From Meghimatium bilineatum (Eukaryota > Mollusca > Gastropoda > Stylommatophora > Philomycidae): a DNA stretch of 64,000 nt. The notes under the pieces were generated by a model, which ran no database searches, had not been told where the DNA came from, and worked only from the letters and a program-made list of their open reading frames with translations. The stretch spans positions 66,720,853 to 66,784,852 of the forward strand of contig CM067316.1 of the NCBI GenBank assembly GCA_034231615.1, written 5' to 3'. Below, one piece after another: positions 22,339-32,631 of this stretch. How positions within the stretch are numbered: the stretch's first letter is position 1; each line of letters starts with the position of its first letter. The position numbers and the translations under genes were made by a program.

Positions 22339-23430
22339 AAAGTCTACCCCCTACTACACATGCAGATGACTTTGCTGCCTGGAGTGTGGCAGGTAACCTT
22401 CCACTGCAAAGAACAGAGAATGAAGTTACTGCACTTGATACCCTTGGTGAATGGGCATTTGATTGGAGAGTACAGATCAACCTGTCCAAAATTGTGACAA
22501 CCATTTTCTCACTTTCAAACCACCAAGAAAATACAAATCTACTACAAATAAATGGAAGTGAGTTAGCACATGAGAACAACCCTACATATCTCAATCAAAC
22601 TAGACAAGCGACTCACCTGGAAACCACACTTGATAACCACAGAGCAGACAGCAACCACAAAGCTATTCTTGATGAAGAAACTTGCTGGCACAAGCTGGGA
22701 GCAAATGGAAGAATATTCAGAAAAGTCTACATGGGTACAGTCAGACCTGTAGTAGAATATGGAATGACAGCCTGGGCATCGGCATCAAAAACAAATACTG
22801 ATCACCTATCTAAAGTATAAAATGCAAGACTGATGAAAACCACCCCAATCTATGCAATGAAAAATCACGTAAACATCCGCCCACTGGATGACAGAAGAGA
22901 AGAGTGCTTGTGCATAGGAACAAATTTAAGCATTAAGTGCATGCCAAACCATCCGATGCATGCACAAATTTCTAGATCAACCAAAAGCAGGCTGAAGAGA
23001 ACCAGCTTCTGTCACTTCTCCAACCATCTACATCAATAACACAGATACCTCACATACCTCCCAAGTGAAATTAAAACGCGAACTGATTTTGAAGAGCCAG
23101 ACAAAATGTCTCCATAATAACAGAGGTTCCTGGAATAATTAAAAAGGAATACCAGACTCCACCTTAACTAAAAACATTGATACTAGAAATGGTAGAAAAA
23201 AATACAATCCCAAGGAATGGACACATGCTTACACAGATGAATCGGCGGAGGGAGCAGTAATGAATGGAGGAGGTGTAATTCTTACAAGACTCAAAGATGG
23301 GAAAACAATATCTAAAGCTTTGCCAACCAGGAAATACTCCCCCAACTTTAGAGTAGAAGCAGTTGCACATTATCAAGTATTGCAGGTCTGCACTGAATCA
23401 GGGCTGCCAAGACTAAAGAAGATAATATCA
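22339..23430 (+). mobile_element. Jockey-like LINE copy J1, part 2 (RT motif C to RNase H)
   Basis: It starts with THADDFAAWS (RT motif C, HADDF), then ALDTLGEWAFDWRVQINLSK (thumb), then YMGTVRPVVEYGMTAWAS (post-RT). From ~23200 an RNase H-like domain follows: EWTHAYTDESAEGAV (Asp motif), NGGGVIL, then FRVEAVAHYQVLQ (Glu motif). Frameshifts at several places. The RNase H is cut at ~23430 by the RTE-like insertion and resumes at 24013. Confidence 0.8.
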
Positions 23431-24012
23431 ATATCTTGAACACATAAGCACAAACGATGGCAGATGTGAAACAGAAGTTAAAAGGAGAATAGAAATAGCT
23501 AAAAGTACATTCAATGACGTGTGGAGAATATTAACATCTAAACAAATTACATACAAGCTAAAAATGAGAATTATAAAATGCTACTTCTGTTCTATATTAA
23601 TGTATGGCTCAGAAACATGGACACTAAACAATTAGAAGACATACAAGTTTTGCCTTTGAGATGTGGATATATAGAATAGGGAGAACATCATGAAAAGAGA
23701 AGAAAACAAAGAGGTTCTAATAATACTTAATATGAAGAAAGAATTATTAAAGGAAATAAAGTTCAAGCAAATAAAACATTTTGGACACTTTAAAAGACAT
23801 GAACCTTGTTGAAGACCTTACTTAAGGATAAAGTTGAAGGGAGGCGAACAAGAGGTAGGCAGAGGGATTGCTCACAAGTAGTAGATACAAGTAGAGTAAC
23901 ATCACAAGGTGGACAGGTTACAATCTAGCAGAGTGTACCACGAAAACAAGAGGCGGGATGTTGAAGGTCTGTTGGAACCAACCTTTGTTGCGGAGATTAC
24001 ACTTGATGATGA
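23431..24012 (+). mobile_element. RTE-like LINE 3' end inserted in J1
   Basis: It begins with a post-RT segment (DGRCETEVKRRIEIAKSTFN, then SILMYGSETWTLN), runs through an EGRRTRGRQR box to a WTGYNLAEC motif, and ends in (GAT)n, the same 3' end as 1-182. It interrupts the RNase H of the jockey-like LINE between its Glu motif and the motif FTDCRSLL, so the insertion is younger than J1. A short GATAAT/GATATT match at the edges may be the target duplication. Confidence 0.82.
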
Positions 24013-24620
24013 TGATATTCACTGATTGTAGATCCCTGCTGAAATCATTCCAGAGCAACACACAGAAATGAAAGTCTTCTGCACATCAGACATGAGCTAA
24101 GATATTAAAAAATCATCAGCTATTGCCCGTTAATGGATACCACCACACTGTATAATCATGGGAAATGAGAAAATGGATGCGCTGTCGAGAACAGGAAGCA
24201 AAATGGAACAACACCACTTCCTACAGAGAAGCAAAAATAATCCAGAACACATACATATCAAAGTAGAAGAAGCAAATGGAAGTGGAAGACAAACATGCAA
24301 TACATCACCTCCAGAGATATCAACAGACCACACTATTTCGCTTTAGAACAGGCCACTGCAAACTGTTGGGTGACCTTTACCGAGTGAGTATCTCATACAC
24401 AGATGAATGTTCATGTTGATCCTGAACACATACAGGAATAGACCTGGCCAGAGGATACATATTTGAGACAAAAACTACGGGGCAATTGCTCACATCTGGA
24501 GAAGACAGCGGACTTTGCCCTGATAACAAGCATGACAATATAACAAGACAGCAGATATTGAACACAGAAGAAGAAGGAAAAAAAAGAAACAATGGTTGCA
24601 GCGATAGATCTGGAGTTTTC
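24013..24620 (+). mobile_element. Jockey-like LINE copy J1, part 3 (end of RNase H and C-terminus)
   Basis: It resumes with FTDCRSLLKSFQSN (RNase H Asp motif), then GNEKMDALSRTGSK (the IPGNEKADALSKxGS motif), then FRFRTGHCKLLG (the conserved RLRTGHxxL box of jockey-like elements) and a Cys/His tail with HIQEW..PED. Broken by stops. Confidence 0.8.
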
Positions 24621-24629
24621 ATGTAACAG

Positions 24630-24960
24630 TCAGTTTTGGGGTCTTGTCCACTTTCAAACGGACATCAGTATTGACATGTGGATCATTCAATGGATAGCAA
24701 TGGTGCTCATGTGTAGATCAGTTGATTTAATGTTGGGATCCTAGAACTTGGAGCCCAGAACCATTGAACTGGAATGGCCACAGGGATCTCCACTGTCACC
24801 TGTGCTTTTTAACGTCCACTCTTACTAAATTGCACAGGTGCAGGTGGCTGGGCCAGGTAGAGTGCTCACTTACGCGGATGACCTCTTTACAGAAACATGA
24901 GATCATTAGGGGTGTGCAGCATAAATTAAAACACCTTTCATTCTGGTGCAAGAGTTAGAA
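24630..24960 (+). mobile_element. I-like LINE, RT fragment
   Basis: WPQGSPLSPVLFNVHSY (RT motif B) and VAGPGRVLTYADDL (motif C) on the + strand, about 330 bp. The sequence is of the I type but distinct from copy A1. It ends just before a SINE insertion. Confidence 0.78.
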
Positions 24961-24972
24961 TGCAGTCATTGG

Positions 24973-25150
24973 ACTATTGACATCTTCTTCAGTGTTCATT
25001 CTCAAACTTCCACTGGATCTCTCTTGTAGCAGGACAATGTTCCTATTAGATATCCAGCAGGATGTAGTCCAGAGAATGAAAATGTGTTGTCGCCATTTTA
25101 TTTGCGCCAATGGTCTGACGCATCCGTCTTTAGCAGTAACTATTGACATC
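24973..25150 (-). mobile_element. SINE-like retroposon S1 with 12-bp TSD
   Basis: Reverse-oriented S1 body (24985-25138) beginning at its (GAA)n end. The flanks ACTATTGACATC at 24973-24984 and 25139-25150 are a perfect 12-bp target duplication. Confidence 0.88.
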
Positions 25151-25277
25151 TGCACTAGTAAGTAGTGACAGAAGAATGTGTTTGCATAATTTTAGCATGC
25201 TGGGAGTAATTTCTTGCCATACACGTATACACTTGTATATGTGTAAGCAGCCACGTTACTCTAAACAATAACTTGTA

Positions 25278-25581
25278 TATGTGTAAGCTGCCCGTGTGAT
25301 GCCGGGCCCGAAAGGAGAGCAAAGAATAGCAAAACTATTTACCTTCCATGCATGTCGTAAAAGGTGACTAAGGAGGTTATCGGATGGAGTTGGCTGTCCC
25401 ATCCCTTATAGGGTCAGTGACCCAAAGCCATGCTGAAGTCGGATGTGTCAGGCCGAAAGGCACAGATATCGCAGCAATGCTGTAAACCATGACACAACGC
25501 ATTCCGTTCTCCGGACTACATCCTGCTAATCTGCAGGAGTTTGAGAATGAACGCAGAAGAAGAAGAAGAATATGTGTAAGC
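25278..25581 (+). mobile_element. SINE S2 with 11-bp TSD
   Basis: Body about 25289-25570. It starts CTGCCCGTGTGATGCCGGGC, has a CATGTCGTAAAAGGTGACTA box, shares its 3' half (GGACTACATCCTGCT ... AATGAACGC) with S1, and ends in (GAA)n. TATGTGTAAGC on both sides is the target duplication. The CGTAAAAGGTGACTA box is a feature I associate with molluscan SINEs (family knowledge, not checked). Confidence 0.82.
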
Positions 25582-25692
25582 AACCATATTATTCTCAACA
25601 ATAACTAGTATATCTGTAAGCAACCACACTACTATCTCATTAATAGCAAAAACTTGTATATGTGTAATCAACCATATTACCATCTCAACAAT

Positions 25693-26335
25693 AACCTGTA
25701 TATGTTGTTTGGTTGGTTGGTTGCTGATCAAGCGGTCCATTGGCTCATGCCCTTTGACACAATGCCATTAAATGGCATTATATTGCTGGGAAGTCTGTGG
25801 ATTTTCGGCCCACCCCGGGACTTAGCCAGAGAATAACTATCACACCTCAAGGAAGGTAGGTTTCAACCTATGCACTGCTCCTAGCCACTGTAGCCAAGAT
25901 AGGGTTCACTGTGCTCATTCCCTGCCATCAATTGACTACTGGTTATGCCGAACTTCTCTATTGCTCCAGGCATGAAACCAAATGTTCAAGTCAAAATGAT
26001 TGTTTCGTCTTGAGTCACTGTGCCTCTATGATGGGTTTCAGTCATAGGAAAAAACAGTCCTGTCAGTTTCCTCCTCCTCAGTGCTGCACAGTACATCTCT
26101 GGCTCCCTCCCAACCGCAGAGGGCATATACATATATATTCAGGTAAACATGAAACACATTTTAACAACAAAATAAAAGCATAATTGTATAGATGTCATGC
26201 CATGAAGATTCTCTAAGAAGATAACTTCAATATAACGGCATGTCATCCACTAAGGTTTTCTGTTGCATGGGTGGTATGTCTAGTGGGCCATTGGTGAGAC
26301 CCACAGACGCAACCACATGTGTAACCTGTATATGT
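25693..26335 (-). mobile_element. 620-bp retroposon D, copy 1, with 13-bp TSD
   Basis: Body 25706-26322, flanked by AACCTGTATATGT on both sides. One end is a GGTTGGTTGGTTG run, which on the minus strand is a (CCAA)n 3' tail, so I read it as minus-oriented. No RT or other conserved protein motif. The second copy is at 28344-28966. Confidence 0.78.
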
Positions 26336-26516
26336 GTAAGCAACCATATTACTGTCTCATCAATAACTATAACTTGTATATGTGTATGAAGCCATATTAC
26401 TGTCTCACCAATAACCTGTATATATGTAAGTGATTATGTGAAAATCTTTTCCTATTATTCACTAATGATGTGATTTATAATTTTGAACTCTGAAATGGTC
26501 GTTGTCTTGTTTGCAG

Positions 26517-26613
26517 GCATCAATGCACAGAACAGAGATCTTGTTGGAGCAGATCTTACCTCAGATGTTGGAGAGTGATAGGGATGTTGTTTCAATATGG
26601 AGGACTATAGGAG
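26517..26613 (+). CDS. MYBBP1A: MYBBP1A-like gene, internal exon 5
   Basis: 32 codons plus one base, entering in phase 0 and leaving in phase 1, acceptor CTTGTTTGCAG, donor GTATAC. It encodes ASMHRTEILLEQILPQMLES then DRDVVSIWRTIG. The helix-turn-helix ending D-x-V-x2-I/F-W-R/K-x-I/V is the conserved segment of MYBBP1A that reads FWKEVVE in the human protein as I recall it. The 9.3-kb intron upstream contains the nested jockey/RTE/SINE complex. Confidence 0.8.
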
Positions 26614-26654
26614 GTATACCAATCAACATTCTCGCATAGAAAACTGAGACTAAA

Positions 26655-26955
26655 TATACTGGGGGTTTCTACAAATGTCACTGTGCACTCACATTAGTGG
26701 TGACACTCTACATCATACGAATTGTGAGTAGTTGGTGCAGACTTATGTGATGCCAGTGCACTAACTTACATTGGTAGTGACACTACTTGGTGCGAACTTA
26801 TGTGACGTCAGTGCATTCACCTACCTTAGTGGTGACACTACTTGGTGCGTACTTATGTAATGTCAGTGCATTCACTTACATTAGTGGTGACACTAACATT
26901 ATTTGAATTGTGAGCAGTTAGTGTGGACGTATGTGATGTCAGTGCATAGAGACTT
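26655..26955. repeat. Minisatellite, ~65-bp unit, 4 copies
   Basis: Units containing TTAGTGGTGACACTACTTGG, TGCGAACTTATGTGATGTCA and GTGCATTCACTTACA. Copies 2 and 3 are close; the outer copies are longer and diverged. Confidence 0.8.
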
Positions 26956-28330
26956 TATAGACACCCTACATTTTGTTAAATTGCTCAGTGTTTCTTCATA
27001 TCTATTCTTTAGATATCAAATGAAGGTTGATGTATATCCATTGAGTATATCCATTGATCCTTCTGTTGTTGATGTATATCAGTTGATCCGTGTGTCATGT
27101 GACATATTCTTTCCAGAATGGTCTACCATATGAATCTTCTGAAATCCCAGCAGTCTCTGACAAATTGTCCCGCTTCCTCTAGCGACATGTGCGTGCACTT
27201 CTGAATATCTCTTGTCCAACAAATCTTGGTCAGCCTCTGCATCTACTGCCTTCTATAGCCAACACACTCTTTTCACTCCATCATCAATAACCATCCATCA
27301 TTATTGATCCCTACTCTCCTATGATATTAGATATCAACTGAAGGTTGATGTATATCCATTGAAACCTAATCTCCTGTTGTTAAATTAGGGAACAGAAAGA
27401 CTTGTAAAGCTGTCTACTGTGTGGTAAATGATATATAAAAAATTAACAAAGTTGTTAAAATGCAGTTCTACAAATTAAACTAAAAACTTTTAACTAGAAA
27501 ATATTTTTATCAAGATAATAACACACATATAAACTTGAAAATAGAATTGAACATAGCTGCATTTAGGGCAACATATTTTTATTTTAGTTGCATAATGCTC
27601 TCTTTTGATTACCAGCCTGTGGCATGTATAAGCCGATACTTTTTGGAAAAAAATAGAGATTACCTTAGGATCCTCGTCCTATAAGCGAGCAGTCAAATTT
27701 AAAAAAAATTTACGGCAACAAAGGGAAAAAACACGGTTTTTAAAAAAAAAGCCAGTAACAACTTCATGTCCCATTATATTACGCCAGGATAAAATGACTA
27801 GGGCTCATCAGCAATCTAGAGCGTACTTATCAGAACGCTAGACCTAGATTTACATTAATTTCTATATATCATACAATATTACCTTTTAAATCTCCTATAT
27901 TTCATGATAAAAACTAATCTGTCATGTCTATATCTGTATTCCACACGTGCCGCCATATTACACAACATAATTTTCCTGACAACGCTATTTTTAGTAATGT
28001 TATTGCAATGGATGTTTCTGAATTTTACTATTTCTGTTCTATCATAAAGGCTTGAATGATCATAGAAATTGGTCAGGAAAGTATACCAGTATCTGATGTT
28101 ATTTATTAACCTAACTACGGTAAAGTGTAGGTAGTTACCAGGGACGTATAATGTCGTCTGTGGGAAATAAATGATGTCTATATACCGGTAACTCACGGTT
28201 TATCGTCTAGCTAATGAAGTCTCCTAATGAAAGAAAGCTCAGAAAAACCACCTAACTGCACATAGGAAGTAAAAGCTAATCGCTCGCATGTTCTGGGTTT
28301 ATTGACAAACACAAACAAATCAATCTACCA
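26956..28330. other. Unassigned intron sequence
   Basis: A 30-bp phrase (ATATCAA...GAAGGTTGATGTATATCC) occurs at ~27012 and ~27331. The rest (27400-28330) is AT-rich single-copy-looking sequence with no exon, RNA or transposon I can name. Confidence 0.3.
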
Positions 28331-28979
28331 TTCTCATGATATGGTTGGTTGGTTGGTTGCTGATCCAGCGGTCCATGGGCTCATGCCCTTTGACCCAATG
28401 CCATTAGATGACATTATATTGCTGGGAAGTCTGTGTATTTTCGGCCCACCCCGGGACAGAGTCAGAGAATAACTATCACACCTCCAGGAAGGTAGGTTTC
28501 AACCTATGCACCGCTCCTAGCCACTGTAGCCAAGATAGGGTTCACCGTGCTCATTCCCCGCCACCAATTATTGACTACTGGTTATGCTAAACTTCTCTAT
28601 TGTTCCAGGCATGCTACCAAATGTTCAGGTCAAAAGGATTGTCACGTCTTGAGTCACTGTGCCTCTATGATGGGCATCAGCCATAGGAAAAACAGTGATG
28701 TCAGTTTCCTCCTCCTCAGTGTTGCACAGTACATCTCTGGCTCCCTCCCAACCACAGAGGGTGCATACATATATATTCAGGCTTACATGAAAAACATTTC
28801 AACAACAAAACAAAATCATAACTGTATAGATGACATGCCATGAAGCTTCTATAAGAAAATAACCTCAATATAAGGCATGTCATCCACTAAGGTTTTCTGT
28901 TGCATGGAATACTAGATAGTCTAGTGTGCCATTGGTGAGACCCACAGATGCAACCACATGCGTAGATTCTCATGCTATG
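28331..28979 (-). mobile_element. 620-bp retroposon D, copy 2, with 13-bp TSD
   Basis: Body 28344-28966 is close to copy 1 over its full length, with small indels. Flanks: TTCTCATGATATG (28331-28343) and TTCTCATGCTATG (28967-28979), a 13-bp target duplication with one change. Two copies with the same ends and different long target duplications show insertion by target-primed reverse transcription. Confidence 0.8.
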
Positions 28980-28984
28980 AAATG

Positions 28985-29410
28985 TGTTAAAATGAAATTT
29001 GTCATTGCTACATCACTAATGCCAGCATGCACAAAGACGTAATAAATGCACACCAATGAACGAATATTCATATTTTCATTATCTTCTGCTTTTGGGTCAA
29101 GCATGTGTTGCTGTAGCAACCATCGCCAAGATGTTTTGACCAAATATGGATTGAACATCGCCGAAGTGTGCATTCACTAGCTGATAAATTATGTGTCATT
29201 AGGGACAGTTCAAATGATGGTTCATATGAAACCATCTGAAGAAAATTTGAAAGAAGTTGTAATTTTAATTTTCTAGTCATCTATCTTGATCGGCAAAATC
29301 ACTGTAAATCAGGTTATAATAGAAGTTATGAAGATGAACTGATAAGATAAGTGGCATCTGCATGTTTTATTTGTTTCCCCAGATATTATGACAATGCAAG
29401 TGTAGTTATG
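28985..29410. other. Unassigned intron sequence
   Basis: No exon, RNA gene or transposon recognised. Confidence 0.3.
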
Positions 29411-29424
29411 AAACAACATATTCT

Positions 29425-29567
29425 TCATTGTTCATTCTCCCCTATCTCTCTTGTACCAGGACTATGGTCCTACTAGATTTCCAACAGGATGTAGTCCAGA
29501 GAATGGAAATGCACTGTCTCCATTTTATTTGCGCCAATGGTTAAGCACATCCGTCTTCGGCGAGAAA
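29425..29567 (-). mobile_element. SINE-like retroposon S1
   Basis: Reverse-oriented S1, from TTCTTCATTGTTCATTCTC to GCACATCCGTCTTCGGC. The target duplication is unclear (GAAACAACATA against GAGAAAAAATATA). The tail is a degraded (GAA)n. Confidence 0.75.
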
Positions 29568-29639
29568 AAATATATAAATGTAATTGGTCTAGGTTTATTG
29601 AAGAATTTTATCAGAGATGCCATACATTGGACTAGTATT

Positions 29640-30060
29640 TGTGTTAGTATAATTTTTTTATTTACAGGCTTTCGAGTACAAATGCTACAGACGAATTCTA
29701 CGAATTTCCTATAGGGAACATAAGACCAATGTGTACATAAGAAATAAAGTAGAGATGTGTGCAGGTGTTCAGGAGCCATTGCTTTCAATAGGATGAAAAC
29801 TAGCATGGTTCGGACATGTATGGAGGCACGATTCCTTGTCAAAAACAATACTGCAGGGAACTGTCGAGGGTGGAAGAAGCAGAGGAGGGAAAATAAAGGC
29901 ATGGACAGTAACATCAAGGAATGGACAGGGCAAGATATTTCCACACTCATCCGCATCGCTGAGGATAGAATTCGCTGGAGGACTGTGTTCTGAGGCATCC
30001 AATGTGGTACCCCTACAACCCTGAAGGGTTATGGGTTTATTGATTAATATTGATTGAATA
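29640..30060 (+). mobile_element. RTE/BovB-like LINE 3' end
   Basis: FEYKCYRRILRISYREHKTN, then LAWFGHVWRHDSLSKTILQG, then a GGRSRGGK box and NIKEWTGQDISTLIRIAEDR, ending shortly after a CCTGAAGGGTTATGGGTTTA segment and a GATTAATATTGATTGA tail. This is the post-RT signature of RTE/BovB-like elements. A sister copy with the same C-terminus is at 48965-49225. One frameshift lies near 29795. Confidence 0.8.
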
Positions 30061-30085
30061 CATATCTCTTTCTGCATTTGTTATC

Positions 30086-30300
30086 AAACACCTGCAGATT
30101 AGCAGGTTGTAGTCCGGAGAACAGAATGCGCTGTGTCATTGTTTATAGCATTGCTCTGATATGTGCGCCTTTTGGTCTGACACATTGGCCGTTTATGGAA
30201 TGGAACAGCGAACTCCACCCCATAACCTCCTTAGTCACTTCTTACAACATGCATGGAAGGTAAACAGTGTTGCTATTTTTAGTTCCCCTCTCTGGCTCTG
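30086..30300 (-). mobile_element. SINE S2, reverse orientation
   Basis: Matches S2 at 25289-25570 in reverse (CTGCAGATTAGCAGGTTGTA, CCTCCTTAGTCACTTCTTAC, TAGTTCCCCTCTCTGG). It lacks the (GAA)n tail, so it is truncated at the 3' side. Confidence 0.72.
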
Positions 30301-30376
30301 ACAACACACATAGTACTACAAATGAAATTTAGAAAAACTGATGAGACCAATGTTGTTTACTACATATGAAATTTAG

Positions 30377-30489
30377 AAAAACTGATGGAACCAATGGCAG
30401 AGAAAAAATGGAACGCTATGGCTAGGAGGCAAGTGTTGGGCTTGAAAGTTGCATCAAAACTTGTGGCTTGTGCTGACCAGGATAGCCAG
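30377..30489 (+). CDS. MYBBP1A: MYBBP1A-like gene, internal exon 6
   Basis: Two bases plus 37 codons, phase 1 to 0, acceptor ATGAAATTTAG, donor GTATTT. With the G carried over from exon 5 it reads EKLMEPMAEKKWNAMARRQV, then LGLKVASKLVACADQDSQ. The R-x-VLGLKxASKL helix corresponds to the 'YLCFRLLGAALP' helix of the family. Acceptor and donor are moderate, but the phases fit exactly with both neighbours. Confidence 0.78.
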
Positions 30490-30509
30490 GTATTTTGTGA
30501 TATAAGATA

Positions 30510-30935
30510 TTAAACATTGTTGTAGATAGTAAAACATAAGTCAGTTTTGTAGATGGCAAGACATCAATTTTGTAGATGACAAGACATTAGTGTTGTAGAT
30601 GGCAAGACATCAATTTTGTAGATAAGACATTAGATTAGTGTTGTAGATGGCAAGACATCAGTTTTGTAGATGACAAGTATCAGTGTTGTAGATGGTAAGA
30701 CATCAGTGTTGTAGATGGTAAAACATAAGTCAGTGTTGTAGATAGTAAGACATCAGACACTGCTGTAGAAATAAGACATTAGTGTTGTAGATGGTAAGAC
30801 ATGTCAGTGTTGTAGATGGTAATACATAAGTCAGTGCTGTAGATTGTAAGACATAAGTCAGTGTTGTAGATGGCAAGACAGCGGTGTTGTAGATTGTAAG
30901 ACATCCGACAATGTTGTAGATAGTAATATATTTTG
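30510..30935. repeat. Minisatellite, ~25-30-bp unit, about 16 copies
   Basis: Units of CAGTGTTGTAGATGGTAAGA and CATAAGT with frequent deletions, so unit lengths vary. Starts within 25 bp of the exon 6 donor. Confidence 0.85.
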
Positions 30936-31038
30936 TGTGTATGAATAAATGTCTTGTTAAGATATATGTTGAAAATTGAGTTAGCACCAATTATTTGTCC
31001 TGTTACTTGGTGTTTTGCCATTCTCTCTATGTCTGTAG

Positions 31039-31140
31039 ATTGTGGATGTAGTGCTTAACCCTGGACTCGTCAGTAGGATTTTTCACTCTGGTAACAAGAG
31101 GAATACACCATCTTCTGTTGCTGTAGCTGCAGATTCTCTG
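31039..31140 (+). CDS. MYBBP1A: MYBBP1A-like gene, internal exon 7
   Basis: A 34-codon exon, phase 0/0, acceptor TATGTCTGTAG, donor GTAAAA. It encodes IVDVVLNPGLVSRIFHSGNK, then RNTPSSVAVAADSL. The segment V-x-V-x2-P/GxVxRxx-H/Y fits the MYBBP1A region where a 'V-x-HY' helix precedes a less conserved loop. The following 2.3-kb intron contains the EsV-1-7-like cluster. Confidence 0.76.
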
Positions 31141-31600
31141 GTAAAAGAAATTATAATAGAGATCAAATATTTGTGACACTGATATCTCATTAGTTTACAC
31201 ATTTACCTAGTGATAAAATGTCATTGTTTGAGCTATTTAGGGGTGTCGATGAATGAAAATTCATCTATACTAGCTGTCACGTTTTTACATGAGCCACAGT
31301 GTTGAATTTAAGATATCCAAAGCTACCTTGTTTACATTTGTGACCCAATTACTGATTCAATTACACAGTATTCTTAAATATGAAGCAATTTGATCCGGCC
31401 ACTAAACAGTATCAAACTTAAGTGTAAAAAAAAATTCCCTCTCGCTGTCATGTTGACTATCAGTAATATCGTTTGTGTCTCTAACAGCATCAATACAAAC
31501 CTGACATTGTGGTCCTGTACAGCATCTATAAAAGTTTCCCCCACTGTCATCCACCTAATATAGGGGCATTTTGGAAACCATCTAGCGTGTTCTATCTAAG
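31141..31600. other. Unassigned intron sequence
   Basis: No feature recognised between exon 7 and the SINE S2 fragment. Confidence 0.3.
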
Positions 31601-31607
31601 CATATCT

Positions 31608-31760
31608 TTTTCTTCATCGTAAGCCCTGTGGCAGACCCTCTAAAGCATTCCACTGACCGCCATGAGGACGTATGAGGGTGATCTACGTTGTGTGATGTTT
31701 TACAGCAAGATGTGTTATCTGCGCCTTTCGACCTGGCACATTCGTCTTCAGCCAGCATTT
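31608..31760 (-). mobile_element. SINE S2-related fragment
   Basis: Reverse complement matches the middle of S2 (GCTGAAGACGAATGTGCCAG, CGAAAGGCGCAGATA, then TGCTGTAAAACATCACACAA), with a different end next to TTCTTCATCG. Confidence 0.6.
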
Positions 31761-32200
31761 TTTGGTCCGGGTTTGCATTCCCATATCTTTGATCTCTAGT
31801 ACTTGGCCAGGCTACAGCAGAGTTGCTGCACTCCTGTTTCCAGGCCCACTGTGTGGAAGTGTACTGAGGGTCTTGGCCAGCTGTGGTTCGCTGACCCTGA
31901 TGCTCGACCAGCTATGGAGCACTGGCCGGTGCACTCCGGTGTGCATGTCATCTCTGGGCCCCAAGCATTATCTTTATCTTCCTAGTTTTGGATTCCACCG
32001 CCACAATAAAAGCAGCGCGCACTGTCCTCATAGCCCGTATAATAAAAGCCACATTCAGCCAAGTCTTCCTTTTTCATACGATGGTCTACAGGCCACGGAT
32101 AGAAAGTCTTATGCTGTGCATCTCTGCTACTAAATTCAAGCCTTCTTGAACTTTTGTGTGATAATACTTAATTCATCATATATATATATATTTTCTATGA
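31761..32200. other. Unassigned, GC-richer than its surroundings
   Basis: About 31790-32060 is visibly GC-richer than the neighbouring introns, and has open frames of up to ~120 codons on the + strand (31762-32133), but with no motif I recognise. It may belong to the SINE or to the inserted cluster to its right. Confidence 0.3.
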
Positions 32201-32201
32201 T

Positions 32202-32223
32202 CCCCCCCCCCCCCCCCCCCCCC
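32202..32223. repeat. Poly(C) tract, 22 C
   Basis: An uninterrupted run of 22 C preceded by a short TA run (32178-32191). It sits at the left edge of the EsV-1-7-like cluster and could mark an insertion border. Confidence 0.9.
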
Positions 32224-32256
32224 GGCCTGTGAGCTATCAGTTGGTAGTTGGTTATC

Positions 32257-32541
32257 ATGCCCCAACTATATGCGTTTTTAACGTCATTGAGAAAGCTAGC
32301 CAAAGTCGGCTTCCAACCGTTCTTTCTCATAGCGACAATGTTGGCTGCGTGGTTTTTGCTGAAACATCATTGGGTGAGCGATTCTGAATCGCCCAGATCA
32401 TTATCCTCCAATGAAACCACATTCGCTCAGGCTTGTACAGATCGTTTAGACTTGTTCGTGGTGCGTACGTTTCCTGTATATGCGACCGTCTTGGAGGACG
32501 AACTGATCTATGGTGAGTCGACACCTTTCAGAGTGTGGTGA
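32257..32541 (+). CDS. 94-aa ORF, single-pass membrane protein, unknown
   Basis: ATG at 32257, stop TGA at 32539-32541. It begins MPQLYAFLTSLRKLAKVGF, then a hydrophobic stretch FFLIATMLAAWFLL (residues ~21-34) that looks like a membrane segment or signal anchor preceded by basic residues, then a Ser-rich linker (SDSESPRSLSSN) and an acidic/aromatic tail. I do not recognise the family. The base composition is less AT-rich and has more CpG than nearby introns. It points towards the minus-strand EsV-1-7-like pseudogene, whose end lies ~90 bp away. It could be a small viral or mobile-element gene, or a chance ORF; a 285-bp intact frame in otherwise stop-rich intron DNA favours a recent origin. 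Confidence 0.4.
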   Translation: MPQLYAFLTSLRKLAKVGFQPFFLIATMLAAWFLLKHHWVSDSESPRSLSSNETTFAQACTDRLDLFVVRTFPVYATVLEDELIYGESTPFRVW

Positions 32542-32631
32542 CTGACCTGTCTGGAATGCAACTGAAGACGTGGGGCTGCAGAGCTCCGAGCCTTCATATG
32601 AGAATGTGTTGGGCAGGCTATCTGGTTACAT

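Larger units (their letters stand above)
25225..26445. repeat. ~42-bp minisatellite broken by two insertions
   Basis: Units of AACTTGTATATGTGTAAGCA and ACCATATTACTGTCTCA. Segments remain at 25225-25288, 25571-25705 and 26323-26445. They are separated by SINE S2 (25289-25570) and a 617-bp retroposon (25706-26322), each flanked by a duplicated piece of the repeat. Confidence 0.85.

Noticed and set aside
31762..32133. A 123-codon ORF upstream of the poly(C)
   Set aside because: No recognised motif, and it starts beside a SINE S2 fragment. Not enough to call a gene, so only described as an unassigned GC-richer stretch.
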